From positions 62,001 to 126,000 of the forward strand of contig JALJEE010000763.1 of assembly GCA_023231475.1 (NCBI GenBank): a stretch of 64,000 bases of DNA, given 5' to 3'. This document shows positions 23,891 to 34,600 of this stretch, piece after piece; position 1 is the first letter of the stretch, and the number at the start of each line of letters is the position of its first letter. The DNA comes from Seison nebaliae. Lineage: Eukaryota; Rotifera; Pararotatoria; Seisonacea; Seisonidae. The notes below the pieces were generated by a model. That model was given only the letters and a program-made list of their open reading frames with translations, was not told the DNA's origin and did no database searches. A program made the position numbers and the translations under genes.

Positions 23891-25152
23891 TTATTCTGAA
23901 GTTGTTTCATGACCGCGTTGTTTCGATCTTAAAATGAGATGTTCGAGCACACCAATACGCAAATCCATCTGAGCAATTTCTTTCCTTAACTGCTCGAGAC
24001 TCTTTTTCAAACGGACCACGGGAGAACCGTCTGATATTTGTGCACCAGTTTCTCGAGATTCTGCTTCCATAATTTGGATTTGTTCTCGAATACTATCCAA
24101 TTGACGAGTCTTTTCAACAATTGTGTTGGAACCCAATTGACAATCTTGTCTTGATTTATTTAAAATTTCTTGACGGCTTTGTAATGCTTGAATGGAATCT
24201 TCAGCACTTGAATTAAACGTATTCTCAATCGACTGGATCTTTTTCATGGAATCATCTATGTCTGTTTGTAAATTGAATAAATTTCCTTTCGTTTTTGTCA
24301 AGTGTTCTTCGATAATTCCCGTATGTTTACCCATCAAATCTAGACGACTTCGCCAATCCTGAACAAAAAAGCAACATCATTAACTAATGTTAATAATTGA
24401 GTTAATAAAAATGAAACTTTTGTAGTTGACCGAACGACTTTCAACTGAGGGAGAACACGCTCTACTTCATGGTGCCACGCTGTTGAATCCGTTTTACTTT
24501 CCATAATCTCTTCCTTCTTTTTAGATGATTCATTTGATAGTTTATGAATTCCAGCTAAATTTAACATCTCTTCTTCGTTCTCATCATCATCGTCATCTTC
24601 ACATTCATAAATGATATCTTCTTCCATTTTATCTAGATCGATTTCTTCATCAACTTCACCTTCTTCTTCGTCTTCAGATTGAGGTTCATTTAATTCCTCT
24701 TGTTTCATTGCCTCAAAATCTATTAAATTCCAAGAGAATTTATGTTGTTTCAATGCAAGATTGGCTAATTTGGTGAGAACTTCGATGACCGTATCACCAG
24801 ATCCAGTAAGTAACGGTAACGGTTTTATGTCAAGGTTATCGTCATTTTCTTTTAAAACTTTCAGAACATTTCCTACTGCAATTTTGGGATCATCCGATTC
24901 TTCATGACGTTCATATTGAGAACCACTCTCATTACAGAGCCAGATGGCCAGGGAAATAAACTGATGGAATTGTTCACCTGCACTTACAGGAAAGACGAAA
25001 TATACTCTACTAATGGGTTTCATTCGCCATTTGTCTACATAGTTTCGTTCGTAATCGAGTAATTGTAATTTGGTGCATAATTTCTCGTTTTCATAAACGG
25101 CAAAATATTCATTATTAATTTCATCTTCCAAACAATCATTCTCTGTCGTCAT
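23891..25152 (-). CDS. IFT57: IFT57 intraflagellar transport protein (HIPPI)
   Basis: IFT57 is a peripheral subunit of the IFT-B complex that carries cargo into cilia. Two exons, 24418-25152 and 23891-24358, joined across a 59-nt intron in phase 0 (STTK joined to DWRSRLDLMGKH), giving 400 aa (human 429). N-terminal calponin-homology-like part: RVYFVFPVSAGEQFHQFISL. A central acidic region precedes WHHEVERVLPQLKVV, the family's signature block. The rest is coiled coil with SDGSPVVRLKKSLEQLRKEI and MDLRIGVLEHLILRSK. It is divergent from SPAG6 with 269 nt between start codons and heads the minus-strand array IFT57, B9D2, unknown, PCID2. The promoter holds a perfect X-box 73 nt upstream of the ATG. 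Confidence 0.95.
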
Positions 25153-25224
25153 TTTTCTCGTCCAATATCAAGTGTTGTCACTATAACGCGGAATTTTTTC
25201 GTTACTTAGCTAGGCTTATATTTG

Positions 25225-25237
25225 GTTGCCAAGCAAC
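25225..25237. promoter_or_regulatory. X-box (RFX/DAF-19 binding site) between IFT57 and SPAG6
   Basis: GTTGCCAAGCAAC fits the RFX consensus GTNRCC-N-RGYAAC at every defined base. It is the centre of a longer inverted repeat (TTTGGTTGC-CAA-GCAACCAAA, 25221-25241). It lies 73 nt from the IFT57 ATG and 185 nt from the SPAG6 ATG, the normal range for X-boxes that drive ciliary genes. Strand-neutral, so one site can serve both genes. Confidence 0.85.
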
Positions 25238-25421
25238 CAAATTTGAAAACTTGAAATTATTCAGAAATTTCTTTCGATTATCTAATTTATTTGGGGAATT
25301 ATTACTCATTGTCATGACAAAGATGTAGTCGTTAGAATCAAATATATTTTTAAATAAACATAATTTCTTTTGATATTCCTTAATCTATAATTTCCTTCTA
25401 ACAAATAATCACTTTTCAACG

Positions 25422-27009
25422 ATGAGTCAACGTGCGATCTTAGCAACCTTCGAACAGTACCAAAAAGCAAGAATGCAATTCGTACAGTCGATTTCTGAAA
25501 TGGCAAATCGACCGCAGAATATCGAAACACTTCAGAATGCAGGTGTCATGTCATTATTACGTCCAATGTTACTCGATGTCGTTCCAACAATTCAACAAAA
25601 TGCTGCTCTTGCATTGGGTCGCTTGGCCAGTTTTAATCAACAGTTGGCCGAAGCCGTCGTCAAAAGTGACATTCTACCACAACTCGTCTATTCATTATCA
25701 GAACAAAATCGTTTTTATAAGAGAGCAGCCGCATATGTTCTCAGAGCAATCGCTAAACATTCTGCAGAATTGGCTCAATCAGTTGTGGATTGTGGAGCGT
25801 TGGATAGTTTAGTAATTTGTTTAGAGGAATTTGATCCATCTGTCAAAGAATCGGGTGCATGGGCATTAGGATATATTGCTCGACATAATGCTGATCTTGC
25901 ACAATGTGTTGTAAATGCAGGAGCAATTCCATTATTAGTACTTTGTTTGCAAGAACCGGAAATTGCACTTAAAAGAATTGCTGCTTCATCACTTGCCGAT
26001 ATATCGAAACATTCAGGAGAATTAGCACAGGCAGTTGTGGATTCAGGTTCCATTATTCATCTGGCACAATTAGCAATTAGTAATGACAACAAACTGAAAC
26101 GGCAAGTATTTAACGCTTTAAGTCAAATAGCGAAACATTCAGTGGAATTAGCGGAGACAATTGTTGAATCAGAAATATTTCCGGCTGCATTTGTTTGTTT
26201 AAAAGATAACGACGAATATGTGAAGAAGAACTGTGCTACATTAATGAGAGATGTAGTGAAACATACACCAGAAGTTTAAACATAAATTTTTTATAATCAT
26301 TCTCTTAATGACTTTGCTATTTCTTTAGTTATCTCAATTAATAACAAATGCAGGTGGTATTGCTGCTGTGGTGGATTATATCAGTGAATCGAAAGGAAAT
26401 ATTCGTCTTCCAGGAATTATGATGTTAGGATATGTTGCTGCACATTCTACAACATTAGCAATGGGCGTTATTGTATCCAAAGCAGTGACTCTTCTGACGA
26501 CTGTAATGCAAGAAGAGGAAGAAGATCACATACTAGGGGCATGTGCATGGACATTGGGACAAATTGGTCGACATACACCGGAACATGCGAAAGCAATTGC
26601 TGTTGCTAATGCTCTGCCATTACTTCTCCATTGTTATCTGAAAGCGAAAGCTTCGGAAGATCTCCAGACAAAAACGAAGAAAGCATTAAAGAATGTCCTT
26701 CAAAAATGTATTTATTTGCCAGCATTAGAACAATTGTTAAATGAGGCACCACCCAACATTCTCAAACATGTCGTGGCGCAATTCAGTAAAGTCTTGCCAA
26801 GTGATGCCAGTGCAAGAAGATTATTTGTAACGAGTGGAGGATTGAAGAAAATTCAGGAGATTAAAGTCGAAGAAGGAACACCGTTGGCAGAATATATCGA
26901 AATTATTAACAGTTGTTACCCGGAAGAAATAGTGAAATATTACACTCCTGGATATGCTGGTGAATTATTGGAACGAGTAGACAATTATGATCCGAATGTT
27001 ACTAATTAA
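25422..27009 (+). CDS. SPAG6: SPAG6 axonemal central-pair protein (armadillo repeats)
   Basis: SPAG6/PF16 is an armadillo-repeat protein of the central pair of motile cilia and sperm flagella. Exons 25422-26273 and 26329-27009, with a 55-nt intron (GTTTAA...TTAG) joining KHTPE to LSQLITNAGGIAAVVDYI; 510 aa, against 509 in human. It starts MSQRAILATFEQYQKARMQF, and eight or so ARM repeats follow, each with a variant of SL-x-DI-x-KHS-x-ELAQ-x-VVDSG. The end NSCYPEEIVKYYTPGYA is the family C-terminal block. It implies that the organism has motile cilia or flagellate sperm. Shares the X-box promoter with IFT57. Confidence 0.96.
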
Positions 27010-27214
27010 AATTTAGACAAATGACTTTAACAAACATCATTCTAATAAAAGATAAACTTTATTTCTCCAAATTAAGTTGTTCAATTAAACATAAAAATCA
27101 TATTAATTAAATGAGAAATTTTTGCCAGGCATTTTTTTTTATTAGAAATTAACTAATCAAATCAAAGAAATTAAAGAATAATTAAAGAATAATCAAAAAT
27201 TGAAAAAAAAAAGT

Positions 27215-27493
27215 TTAACTTGCTCTCTTTCGGCAACCGACATCTGGATTGCCAACGAAACCCCTTTTGCAAACGCATTTAGTGGAATGTGGGAGACACT
27301 TTGCATTTTGAAAATTTTTACATTGACATTGTTGCATTAGGACAGTCATATAATCTTTGGGGTAATTTGGTGCACCTATTGGAATATGTTTGAAATAACG
27401 TCGATATAATGATCGATAACTATGAGATGTTTCTTCAGCATTGACTGTTTGCAAAGTGAAAAGTAGCAGTAAGAAGAAGAACAGCAGTTTCAT
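27215..27493 (-). CDS. small secreted EGF-like cysteine-rich peptide
   Basis: 92 aa. The start is taken at MKLLFFFLLLLFTLQTVNA, a clean 19-residue signal peptide; the upstream in-frame ATG at 27527-27529 would fall inside the TATA element and is not preferred. Mature part about 73 residues with six Cys in a C-x-C-x7-C-x6-C-x-C-x11-C pattern; CVCKRGFVGNPDVGC resembles the last two disulfides of an EGF module. No transmembrane segment. Single exon. Converges with SPAG6 (205 nt between ends). Family and role unknown. Confidence 0.7.
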   Translation of the reverse strand: MKLLFFFLLLLFTLQTVNAEETSHSYRSLYRRYFKHIPIGAPNYPKDYMTVLMQQCQCKNFQNAKCLPHSTKCVCKRGFVGNPDVGCRKRAS

Positions 27494-27525
27494 ATTGATG
27501 TATATGTATTGTGATAATTCTGTTC

Positions 27526-27540
27526 GCATATATATATAAG
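27526..27540 (-). promoter_or_regulatory. TATA box of the small secreted peptide gene
   Basis: CTTATATATATATGC on the minus strand, about 33 nt before the chosen ATG. It would put the transcript start only 5-15 nt before translation, and it argues for the downstream start codon. Confidence 0.5.
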
Positions 27541-28512
27541 AATATCAGGAATGTATGTAATTTGATCTTCTGGATTGGAGAAGAAAGAGGGAAATGTGAT
27601 GGGAGTGGAAGAAAGAAAGATATGAAAAAAAAGTTTTTCAATCATTAAAATATTATTGGAAATTATTTTGAAGTTATTTTGACATGATGATAAATGGAAT
27701 ATTTCAAATTATCTTCAATAAGCATTTCCCCCTTAAATTCTATTAATATCGATGACTAAATGATTCAGTTCGGTTCATTCCATTTGCTACACTATCTGAA
27801 AGACGCGCGATATCATTAATAGGACGGTTAGAGAAATAACAAAAGAAATTCACAAGCAATTTCAAAAGAAATCATTCAGAAATTCCAGTTCAGACACATG
27901 GAAATATGATGAGAAAATTCAATATGATTTGTTCCTAATTGTCAGAAATAGAAGGAAATATAACAGAAAAATATAGTAATTTTTTTCTCTCATCAATTCT
28001 GTTTCATTATCATCAATTGAAACGAGAGCAATAAATCAATTGTACCGTAAACTTTCATACCATTCAAATATTGAACAATTAATCTGTGAGAGATATTGTT
28101 TTCTAAAGAAGAAAGGTCAGTCAATGGAATATCGTTTCCTCATAATATGTTCTTCAAACTACATAATTAAATCATCATTCCATAAAGTGATCTAATTTAA
28201 TCGATAAATAATTTATGAATGTTTTCTTCTATTCTTAAAAGAAAGTTTCATTGATCAAAACTCCTCTAAAATTTCCAATCATCTGATCTAAACTTTATTT
28301 TATTTAGTCGAATTTCGAATTTAAACACATTCACACACTGAAGTACACCTTAACCCACAATTCTAGATTGTATGGCTCATGGACATACTATATCTACGAA
28401 AAGATTCCGTATAAAGAAAGAAAGCGATAGAATAGAAGATAAATTTGCTAAAGATACGAGATAAAACTAATGTTGGGAATGTGTAAAGAAATATAAATAA
28501 GATACAATTTTT
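27541..28512. other. intergenic, upstream of the secreted peptide and myosin 3' flank
   Basis: AT-rich spacer; nothing coding recognised. Probably holds the 3' UTR of the distal myosin isoform near 28500. Confidence 0.5.
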
Positions 28513-28675
28513 TTATGCAGTATCACCGTCCTTCCCCGTATTAATTACGCTACTCTCTTTTGTGGATTGTGTGTTATCTGTTGCGGCGTCGTCATCTTCT
28601 TCGTCATCGTCGATATTATCCAAAAATCGACTAGAATATCCAGATACCGATCGATTATTCGAAAAGTTCGATGGT
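28513..28675 (-). other. myosin II distal alternative last exon (short acidic tail)
   Basis: After an acceptor TTTTCAG on the minus strand the exon reads, in the phase left by the rod exon donor at 30547, [18 protein letters not shown] then an acidic run [13 protein letters not shown] and stop: 54 residues. This resembles the non-helical tailpiece of other non-muscle myosins (basic/Ser-rich, then acidic). If used, the intron is about 1.87 kb. Confidence 0.7.
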
Positions 28676-31600
28676 CTGAAAATAGAAAAAAAATAGATCA
28701 TCAAAAATTCTCCTATGTAGAACAGAATACCTTTAGATTTGGGAGAATATTAAAACCGAAAAGAAAATTAGGTACAATAATAAAATTTTTATTGGAAACT
28801 AAATACTTCGGCAAACATTCGCACCTTATTTTAATAAAAAAATTAATTAGTTTCAGCAATTTCATTAATAATCGGATCCTTCTTCTGGGAGAGACTGGAA
28901 TTAGTGAAAGAATTAGAAAAATTGAAAAGGATAATTGCCATTTGTGTAACATTTAAGTGAGGAATTGTTTAAATAACGCAAATTTTTTGAAGGAAAATAA
29001 ATCGAATTAAAATAGTTGTCAGTTTTGAGCACAAGACATAAGGAGATAAGAGCAGGAAAAGATTTCTTTTGAAGAAAATAAATGTCATTAGAAATGTTAT
29101 TAGTAATGAACAAAGGTCAAAATATTGGCAAGAGAAAAATGGATGAACGATACCATATTTCACATAATAAATAAACTTCGTTTGTTTAAATGGTAGTCAA
29201 TTGGATGATTCGAGTTTAGATAAGAATGTGATGGTAGCATAATTCATCTGGAAAAGAAACCAGCAATTTTCCATAAAAAAGTGAAGAGAATAAATTGAAA
29301 TTTTAATCATGTTTGTTAATTATGATGATTCACTTAAGGAATGTGTAGAAGAAGTGATTAGTACATTCTTTTTATTCTTCTTTGAGAATTTCTTTCCATC
29401 GTCTTTGCCTCTTGTTTTATCGAACTTTTTAATTCGATCTCGAACCGATTCCGATTTTTCTTCATCATTTTCTGTCAAATTCTCATTTGTATTGTTGTTA
29501 TTGGCATTGGAATGTTGATGAGAATTGATGGAAGGAATGACAACTTTTTCATTCTTTTCATTAAGCAAATATCGATTGATTGGTTGTTTCTGAATGTGTT
29601 GATCAACATTCCTCTGTTGTGCATTCTGTGCTACACCAGCTAATGGCAAAGCGAATTGACGATTCGAAGATGAGACTCCACTTGTTCTTCCAAAATTATC
29701 GTTCGTATCGATATAATTATAAGAACCTGGAGCCTTCTGTGTTGGAATGTCACCCTTTAATCGACGTGAATGAAATCCTGTTGTACTTGAAGTGGCGGAA
29801 GATGATGCAGATGAAGATGTCTGATCAATAGATAATGCATATTGGTATGAATCTTTATCTTTATCATGGAATCGATGATAAGAATTATTGACAATTTTTG
29901 ATGGACTCCCATCACCTTCTCCCATCACATCATTATCGACATGATGGACATTGTTCGAATTTATCATCATCTGACGACGTGGACGCACTTCGATATCTTT
30001 CTCTGTAATATTATTATTATTATTAATATTATTATTATTTTCGTTGTTATTGTTGATGAGAGTACTCGATAAATAATTGGTAGAATTTGAATTGGGAATA
30101 TTGGAAGTGGACATGATACCGGTAGAAGATCGTAATTGACCATCTAATTCTTCATCTCTTTGTATTATACGTTTGGTGACTTCCCAATCATTGACTACTG
30201 TACGTAATGCTTCCTGTTGTTCATGATTCAGATAGAGAATACTGTTGTTGGAGGAAGCACAACTATTATCATCATCCAACACTTTCCCTCTATTCACATT
30301 TCTACTGTACGATGTATAATATTTCATGGAATTTCAGTTATTATCGATTAGCAGCGATATTAGAAGCGACGAATATTTAGCATTCAATCATATTGAGCAG
30401 AAGCGAAAAAAGAAAAGAAAATTAATAAAGATGAAATCAAATGAGAAAGATAAGTGAAAGATAAATCAAGAAAAATGAATGATGAATGTGATGAGAAGAA
30501 ATGAATGAGAAGTTCTAAAAATAATAAAATCAGATTCTTTACTCACCGTCTAGTTTTGAGAGTGGAGTTCTCTCGAATTAATGAATCATTTCTTTCCGAT
30601 AATTCATCATATTCATGAGTCAATTTCCTCTTTTGTTGATTGAGTCGATTGACATCCTCTTCCAATTCGTCAGTATGTCGTTTCATCACTCGAATTCTTG
30701 CCAACAATTTTTCTGACTAAAATCCATCAATATCATATGGATCATATGGATAAAAATGAAATAACTTGTTCCTTATACAATTCAGCATTCTGATGCTCTT
30801 CATCGAATTTGGCAGTAAGTTCTCTTGTCTTTCTCTCAAGTTTTCTTAATGAACGTTGAGCACCGTTCTTTTCTCGCGATTCATTCTCCAATGATTCTTC
30901 TAATGTTCGAATCTTTTCATCTTGTTGTTGTAATTGATATTTTGTCTGTGTGAAAGTTTGAAAATAAGAGAAAATAAATGAAAAAGATGTAAATGAACTT
31001 TATTCCTATAAGAATTTTCCGCTTCTTCCAATCGAGCCTTCAGATCTCGATTCTGTCGTTCCAAAGCAGAAAATTGATTTTCTAATCGAAGTTTCTGATC
31101 TTTCTCCATATTCAATTCATTACTCATCTGTTCATTAGATTGATGCAATTTTTTCATTTTATCTTGATCCTGTTCTCGAATATCGATTAATTCATCCAAT
31201 TCTTCTTCCAATTCATTAATTCGACAATCGAGTCGTTTCTTTTCTTCATTTGGAATAGAACCTTTCTGTGAGAGAGCATCATCTAATTGTGATTGCAATT
31301 CTTCTTTATCGGTTAATAATGAACGTTTCGCTCGTTCCAACATTTCCTTATCGTTCTCCAAATTGAGTAGTTCTTGTTCCAACATCTTATTCTTATTGTT
31401 CTCTTCACGTAATTGTTGAGAGATTTGATCTTTATTTAATCGCATTTCATCCAAATCTCTCTGAAGATCACGAGAGGTGATTTGCTGTCTTTTCAATAAT
31501 TTTCCTGCTTCATCTTTTCCTTTCAATAAATCTTCATTGGATGCCATATATTCCGCTAGTTCCATTTCTAACTTCTTCTTCGCACTATTCATTTGAGATT

Positions 31601-34600
31601 TCTGTTTCTTTTCTTCATCCAATTCATCTTCCAATTGTCTCGTTTGTCTCATGAGCATTTTGGAACGATCTTCATTTCCTTCTTGTGCCTCTTGGATTAA
31701 TCGTTCCATTTGAGCAATTTTTGCCGTCATGTTAACTTCGGCACGTAAATTAGCATCTCCTAAAATTATATTTTGATCTTCTAATTCTTCGATCTGTTTC
31801 TGTTTATCATCTAATTGTATCTCCAATTGTTTCTTCATTCGTTCCAATTCGATCTCTTTCTTACCAGCGTCATCTTTTGTTGCGATGATCTCGTCGATTT
31901 CTAAACGTGCACTTCTCAATTTACGTTCCAATTCTTCCACCACCAAATCCGTATCATTCATAATGGCTTCATTACCTAAAATTTTTGTTTTTAATTCTCT
32001 CGCTTCTCCTTCGATTGCATCTTTTTCTATTTGGAGTCTTTCCGCATATGCTTTCTCTTCCGCTAAAATCTTATCGAAATTTCTCGCTTTCTTCTCAAAA
32101 GCTGTCGCTGCTTGTTGTTGTTGATCCAATTCTCGATTAACATCTTGCACTTCATCTTGTAAACGTTTTTTCGTTTTTTCCAATTTTTCCATTTGTTCCA
32201 ACAATGTCTGTTCTCGATCAATTCCATTTTCAATATCTTTTTGAGCTTTTCGACGAGCGTCTTCCGATTGTTCCGCTAATTGCTGAGTAGACTCACATCG
32301 TCTCTTAAAATCGTTACATTTCACCGTTAATTCAGCCACCTGTTTTTCAAATTGTCTCTGTATTTCCTCATTCTCTTCCACTTGATCTCGTAATTGGGAA
32401 ACTTCGTTTTCAGCCGTCCTCAATTTCGCTTGTACCGACAATTTAATTTGTGTCTCTTCATTTGTCATCTGTCCAGATTCTTGTAATTGTCTTTGTAAAT
32501 CTTGAATCTGCTTTTCCAAATGACTACATTTAGCATCAGCATCAATTCCATTAGCATGCATCTGATCACATTCATTCTGCAATTTCGTATGCTTCAAATC
32601 CAATTCGTTACGTTTATTCTCACTCTCCATCATTTTCGCTGTGATTTCTTGGAGATATTGTTCCGTTTTCTTTCGTTTTTGATCAGCATCATTTTTCTGT
32701 TGTTGAATAAATTTCATATCGTTCGAAAGATCCATCACATCGCTCTCCAAATTTTGACGTTGTTTCTCCACTTGTGTCTTCGTCTTTTTCAATTGATCGA
32801 CTTGTTGTTGCAACTCATCATTTTGACGTTTCGTTTTCAATTTATAATCAGCCCATTGTTTTTCTCTTGTGTCATTATCTTCTTCTTTTTGTCGTTTCAA
32901 TTGATCTTTCTCTTGTTCCATCTTCTTCAATTCATTCGCCACTAAGAAATTTGTGTCTTTATTTTCTGTTATCTCATTTCTCAAATCATCAACTTCTTTC
33001 ATCAACGTTTTCTTGTCCTTCTCAATCTTACGACGACTCTCCTTCTCACAATCCAAATCTTCTTCTACATCTTGTAATTTCGACTGTAATTCTTTGATTG
33101 AACGAAGCGCTTCCGATTTCCCATTTTGTTCATCTTCCAAATCGTTCGATCGTTGATTCAAATCGTTTTCTTTTCTCTCGAGTAATCCTTGAAGATCTGC
33201 AATCAATAATGATTTCTCATTCAATTGCTCTTTCAATTCTTGTATCTCCAATTGCAAACGACGAATTTCTCCTTCCAAATCAGAACGACGTTGTTCTTCT
33301 CTATTAATCTTTTCTTCCTGTTCTTGCATCATCGATTCCGCTCTATGTTTTACTTTATTCAACGATTTCACTTTCTCTTCCTCTTCTTCTTGACGTTTTT
33401 GCAATTCCGTCAATCGATCCTCCAAAACCTTCTTTTCTTTTCCCATCTAAAAATTGAAGTAGAAAATTTAACGATGGAAAAGAGATAAAAAAAACTTTTT
33501 GCACTTGATCATCTTGAACAGCGAAATCATTTTCGATACGTTTCAATTTATTTTCCATTTGAGATTTTTCAATCGTTAATTTCTGTTTCAATTGTTCCTC
33601 TTCTTCCAATCTACAAGTGATAAAATTGAATATGAGATAAAGAAAAATGAAAAGAAACTGTTCTTCTAAATCTTGAAGATTTTGATCCATTTTCTTCCGT
33701 TCAGATTGAAATGCGACTTGTTTATTCTGCTCCTCTTCCAACCGATTCTCCATGTCAATCAATGCTTCTTCCATATCGTCATTCGATTTTTTCAATCGTT
33801 TATTCCTATCCTCAACTTCAGCGATGACTTCTTCATCTTGTAATAATTGTTCGGATATCTGTTGTTTATCTTGGAGAAGTTCGTCCATTCTCTCCGTTAC
33901 TTCCTTCAATTCTTGTTCTTGTTTCTTCTGCAAATCAACTGCCTTCTTCAATTCTTCTTCTTTCTTTTGTACCTCTTCCTCTTGACGAGTTACTTGTAGG
34001 ACTGGTTTGACTTTTGTGAATAATCTCCACCATGGCCAATTTCTGAGTTTGAGGAAGGCTCGACCATTTCGTTGAATTATTCGAATTGCATTTCCTGCAT
34101 TCTTCCTGCGATTAAATCCACGACGTGCCAAACAACCGCGACAATATGCTTGAAGATTGATAATTATTTCTGCTAATTTCAAATCACGTTCCTCTTCCAA
34201 ATGAGCGAGAACACCTGCACGGAAGAAGATCTTCGAATGACCAATTCGATATAAACCTTTATCCAACTCCAATTCTTGTATCATCTTTTCGACAGCTTTC
34301 TTTGAATCAACAAATCCTTTCGGAATACAATGAGGTGTCAACAATTCATATCTTTGACGGAATTCTTCAAACAATATTCGATTAGGGAAACCTTGACGAC
34401 AAATTCGAATTCCTTCCAATACACCATTACAACGTAATTGATCAAGAACGAGAATTGCATTGATTTTATTTGGTCGCTTCTCATGATTTGGAATTATACA
34501 TCGAACGAAATTCGGATTAGTCGACTCCAATGTATCCATCAATTTACTCAATTGTTCTTTGTATAATTGACCGATTGTTCGGAACATTCCCTTCCTTCTT

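Noticed and set aside
32502-33488. Plus-strand open frames across the myosin rod
   Set aside because: Antisense shadows of the coiled-coil coding sequence.
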